Assembly (NCBI GenBank): GCA_947624855.1
Contig: CANQMC010000061.1
Coordinates: 1-7,475 of the forward strand
Length of the DNA stretch: 7,475 nt
Reading direction: 5' to 3'
Origin: an uncultured Bacilli bacterium
Lineage (GTDB): Bacteria; Bacillota_I; Bacilli_A; RF39; UBA660
In this document: piece after piece, positions 6,244-7,475 of the stretch
How the letters are laid out: every line of letters begins with the position of its first letter
How positions within the stretch are numbered: position 1 is the first letter of the stretch
The notes under the pieces: generated by a model
Seen by the model: only the letters and a program-made list of their open reading frames with translations
What the model was told of the DNA's origin: nothing
Database searches by the model: none
Program-made: the position numbers and the translations under genes

Positions 6244-6276
6244 AAGCTAATTAAATAAATTTAGCTTGTTTTTTTC
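6244..6276 (+). terminator. Intrinsic terminator after pgsA
   Basis: AAGCTAA (6244-6250) pairs perfectly with TTAGCTT (6261-6267) around a 10-base loop, followed by G and seven T residues (6269-6275). It ends the gpsB-rnpB-rodZ-pgsA transcript. Its T run overlaps the -35 region of the next promoter. Confidence 0.8.
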
Positions 6277-6294
6277 TTGTTAATTAAATATAAT
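6266..6294 (+). promoter_or_regulatory. Promoter of the HD-domain gene
   Basis: TTGTTT (6266-6271), 17 bases, TATAAT (6289-6294). Transcription would start near 6301, so the leader is about 11 bases and begins within the GAGGTGGTGA ribosome binding stretch (6298-6307), leaving only GGTGA intact. Confidence 0.55.
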
Positions 6295-6311
6295 TAAGAG
6301 GTGGTGAGATC

Positions 6312-6863
6312 ATGAAGTTAAAAAATAAAGAAGTTGAAAATTTAGTTTTTAGAAGTTATTTAGAAGAAATAATGCATAAAAAAAAGTTTTTAAAAATGAA
6401 TAGATATGTTCAACATGGTAATACTAGTTGTTTATTACATTCTATAGCAGTTGCTTATTATAGTTATCGTTTTAGTAAATTTTTGAAAATTAAAGTTCAT
6501 GAAAAAGAATTAATAAGAGGGGCTTTACTTCATGATTATTTCTTGTATGATTGGCATGCAAAGTATAATCCATCTAAAAATGTAGGAAAACATGGTTTTA
6601 TTCATCCTAAAATAGCTTTATTTAATGCTTATCGAGATTTTAATATTAATACTATTGAAGCTGATATAATAAAAAAGCATATGTTTCCTTTAACTTTTGA
6701 AGCTCCAAAATATAAAGAAAGTATTATTGTTTGTTTAGTAGATAAAGTTTGTAGTTTATATGAAGTATTTAATAAAAATGCTTATGCTCATATTACTAAA
6801 GAAGTTATTACTACTAAAAAAGAAAGAAGAGTTGTGGCTAGACGTTTAAATCCTTATTATTAG
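6312..6863 (+). CDS. HD-domain phosphohydrolase of unknown substrate
   Basis: 183 residues, soluble, single HD superfamily domain. Probable metal ligands are His43 (QHGNTSCLLHSIAVAYYSY region), the HD pair His74-Asp75 (ALLHDYFLYDWH) and Asp144 (CLVDKVCSLYE); His94, His98 and His123 (GKHGFIHPK, IKKHMFPL) are extra conserved-looking histidines. HD proteins hydrolyse phosphate esters of nucleotides or related substrates; the substrate here cannot be read from sequence. The compact type with HGF.HP and KKHM.PLT motifs is one I associate with uncharacterised Firmicute proteins. ATG 6312 has GGTGA at 6303-6307. It is monocistronic: its promoter sits in the preceding terminator, and its own terminator includes the last codons (Asn-Pro-Tyr-Tyr-stop). 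Its end overlaps the minus-strand HTH fragment by 26 bases. In B. subtilis cinA-recA follow pgsA; here this gene takes that place. Confidence 0.85.
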   Translation: MKLKNKEVENLVFRSYLEEIMHKKKFLKMNRYVQHGNTSCLLHSIAVAYYSYRFSKFLKIKVHEKELIRGALLHDYFLYDWHAKYNPSKNVGKHGFIHPKIALFNAYRDFNINTIEADIIKKHMFPLTFEAPKYKESIIVCLVDKVCSLYEVFNKNAYAHITKEVITTKKERRVVARRLNPYY

Positions 6864-7041
6864 GATTTTTTTTATAATATTTTTTAATTTCTTTTATTAT
6901 TTCTTCATCGGTTAGTTCTAAAGCTTCAACTATTTTAGCAAAGGTATCTAAGCCAGGAGCATTTAAATCATTTTCTATTCTGAATATTGTTTTACGATCT
7001 AAACCTGTTAATTCTTCTACTTTTTCTTGACTTAAATTTTT
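6838..7041 (-). pseudogene. Second XRE-type HTH domain, without a start codon
   Basis: Reading on past the TAA at 7042-7044 in the same frame gives 67 clean codons: KNLSQEKVEELTGLDRKTIF, then RIENDLNAPGLDTFAKIVEAL, then a Lys/Tyr-rich tail ending at TAG 6838-6840. This is an unmistakable XRE/Cro HTH (Gln-Glu-x-x-x-Glu-Leu-Thr-Gly, then the recognition helix DRKTIFRIE). There is no ATG, GTG or TTG between the TAA and the domain, and about the first seven residues expected of an XRE domain are missing or altered (MKKLD-stop-KN). It is either a broken separate gene or the second half of a tandem-HTH protein cut by a nonsense change. The stop sits in a run of seven A (minus strand, 7037-7043), so an indel or sequencing error is also possible. 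Its last 26 bases overlap the HD gene. Confidence 0.65.
6848..6873 (+). terminator. Intrinsic terminator overlapping the HD gene stop codon
   Basis: AAATCCT (6848-6854) pairs with AGGATTT (6862-6868) across a 7-base loop, and eight T residues run from 6866 to 6873. The TAG stop (6861-6863) lies at the loop/3'-arm junction, so coding sequence and terminator share bases. On the minus strand no T run follows the stem, so it works for the plus strand only. Confidence 0.75.
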
Positions 7042-7257
7042 TTAATCTAATTTTTTCATAATTATATCTATTTTATTTAATCTTGCTAATTCTAAAAAAT
7101 CTTCAAGTAGAATATTACTGTTTCCACCTTCAATTTTAGCACACCAGTCGCGAGTTTTATTTAAGTCTTTGGCAAATTCTTTTTGAGTTTTTTCAGTACA
7201 ATCGCGCATAAATCTTATTATATCTTTTGTTTTATAATTATTACATTTTATATTCAT
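7042..7257 (-). CDS. Small XRE-family transcriptional regulator
   Basis: 71 residues starting at ATG 7257. The HTH spans about 10-62: KDIIRFMRDCTEKTQKEFAK (11-30) followed by DLNKTRDWCAKIEGG (31-45), with the usual Thr-Gln-x-x-Phe-Ala turn and the recognition helix around 34-42. The end (NKIDIIMKKLD) resembles natural C-termini of small XRE proteins. The start is chosen for GGTGATT at 7261-7267, spaced as in recU; a longer in-frame ATG at 7335 would begin inside the divergent promoter region. It is transcribed away from the membrane-protein gene at 7391, with overlapping promoters and inverted repeats between them, which suggests it controls that gene and itself. An antitoxin role is possible for such short XRE proteins, but no toxin is visible. 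Confidence 0.75.
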   Translation of the reverse strand: MNIKCNNYKTKDIIRFMRDCTEKTQKEFAKDLNKTRDWCAKIEGGNSNILLEDFLELARLNKIDIIMKKLD

Positions 7258-7267
7258 TATAATCACC

Positions 7268-7283
7268 ATGCTAATTTTAGCAT
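7268..7283. promoter_or_regulatory. 16-bp inverted repeat just upstream of the XRE gene
   Basis: ATGCTAA (7268-7274), two bases, TTAGCAT (7277-7283): perfect 7-bp arms touching the XRE ribosome binding site. Its size and symmetry suit an operator for a dimeric XRE regulator, hence autoregulation. It could instead form a small mRNA hairpin masking the ribosome binding site. Confidence 0.45.
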
Positions 7284-7306
7284 ATATATTTTTAAAATCT
7301 TTTGTT

Positions 7307-7335
7307 TGTATATTGACATTACACAAAGAATGCAA
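7307..7335 (-). promoter_or_regulatory. Promoter of the XRE gene
   Basis: On the minus strand: TTGCAT (7330-7335), exactly 17 bases, TATACA (7307-7312). Transcription would start near 7300, about 43 bases before ATG 7257. It lies almost entirely within the opposing promoter at 7313-7341. Confidence 0.5.
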
Positions 7336-7341
7336 TATTAT
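7313..7341 (+). promoter_or_regulatory. Promoter of the gene starting at 7391
   Basis: Consensus TTGACA (7313-7318), 17 bases, TATTAT (7336-7341). Start near 7348, leader about 43 bases. It overlaps the minus-strand promoter of the XRE gene, so the two cannot be occupied together. Confidence 0.7.
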
Positions 7342-7365
7342 TTTTTTGTAAAGTTATGTGTAATG
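7317..7365. promoter_or_regulatory. Inverted repeat flanking the divergent promoters (possible operator pair)
   Basis: CATTACACA (7317-7325) and TGTGTAATG (7357-7365) are perfect 9-bp inverted arms, 31 bases apart. The left arm overlaps the plus-strand -35 and the spacer of the minus-strand promoter. The right arm lies just past the plus-strand transcription start. The spacing would let two repressor units bracket the plus-strand -10. Confidence 0.45.
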
Positions 7366-7390
7366 ATAATATACGAGGTGATTATAAAAA

Positions 7391-7475
7391 ATGAAAGAAA
7401 TATTAAAAAGTAAAAAAGTAATAATATATATAGTGATAATATTAATATTATTAATAGGGACATCATCAGCATATT
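7391..7475 (+). CDS. N-terminus of a membrane or exported protein (cut by window end)
   Basis: AGGTGAT (7376-7382) precedes ATG 7391, which opens MKEILKSKKVIIYIVIILIL and runs on to the window edge (28 codons visible). Four lysines followed by a 13-15 residue Ile/Val/Leu stretch and GTSSAY make a signal peptide or N-terminal membrane anchor; SSA-Y could be a signal peptidase cleavage region. Too little is present to name a family. It has its own good promoter at 7313-7341 and is divergent from the XRE gene, so it is the obvious candidate target of that regulator. Confidence 0.7.
   Translation, partial: MKEILKSKKVIIYIVIILILLIGTSSAY

Noticed and set aside
7258..7335. Longer XRE protein starting at ATG 7335
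   Set aside because: This start lies within the predicted promoter for the gene; GGTGATT before ATG 7257 marks the start, and the extra 26 residues show no domain.
7183..7413. 76-codon plus-strand frame
   Set aside because: It runs antisense to the XRE gene and through both promoters and the 7391 start; no ribosome binding site, and the composition is a shadow.
1..7475. CRISPR array, tRNA genes, riboswitch, toxin-antitoxin pair
   Set aside because: No regularly spaced repeats, no tRNA cloverleaf with CCA-type end, and no conserved riboswitch core seen; the XRE genes have no adjacent recognisable toxin within the window.

Overview
This window looks like chromosomal DNA from a low-GC, wall-bearing, Gram-positive bacterium of the Bacilli (Erysipelotrichales-like or uncultured relatives of the Mollicutes). 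The reasons are the very AT-rich codon use, GGAGG/AGGTGAT-type ribosome binding sites, a class B (Bacillus-type) RNase P RNA, and the Bacilli-specific proteins RecU and GpsB beside a class A penicillin-binding protein. TGA is a real stop: recU ends on it in an ATGA overlap, and the 864-codon PBP gene has no in-frame TGA. The TGA-as-Trp code of mycoplasmas is therefore excluded.

Layout. Positions 1-75 are the 3' end of a group II intron (distal part of domain V plus a complete domain VI with a bulged adenosine). Positions 233-853 are a decayed Rpn/PD-(D/E)XK-type transposase-like gene, interrupted by an 80-bp palindromic element with perfect 24-bp arms and by a frameshift. A terminator at 866-894 closes the next operon, which is read leftward: recU (Holliday-junction resolvase) then ponA (class A PBP), coupled by an ATGA overlap. 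A 385-bp divergent intergenic region holds a possible 35-codon gene and an inverted repeat. Rightward from a strong sigma-A promoter at 4380 come gpsB, rnpB (RNase P RNA), a short RodZ-like protein and pgsA, ending at a terminator at 6244. An HD-domain hydrolase gene with its own promoter and terminator follows. The right end is a regulatory module. A small XRE-family regulator (minus strand), followed by a start-less second XRE domain behind an in-frame TAA, is divergent from a membrane or secreted protein cut by the window edge. Their promoters overlap face to face, with inverted repeats around them.

How the genes fit together. The centre is a cell-envelope locus. The PBP polymerises peptidoglycan, GpsB normally docks and positions class A PBPs during the elongation-division cycle, a RodZ-like protein would link the elongation machinery to the membrane, and PgsA makes phosphatidylglycerolphosphate. 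recU-ponA, gpsB-rnpB and rodZ-pgsA are each known neighbour pairs in Bacillus subtilis; here they are packed into one short locus. The two ends, intron plus Rpn remnant on the left and XRE module on the right, look like accessory DNA.

No complete undescribed system is demonstrable. The best leads are the divergent XRE/membrane-protein switch, the RNase P RNA embedded in a protein-coding operon, and a GpsB with an intact PBP-binding pocket next to a PBP1 whose cytoplasmic tail has no arginine.
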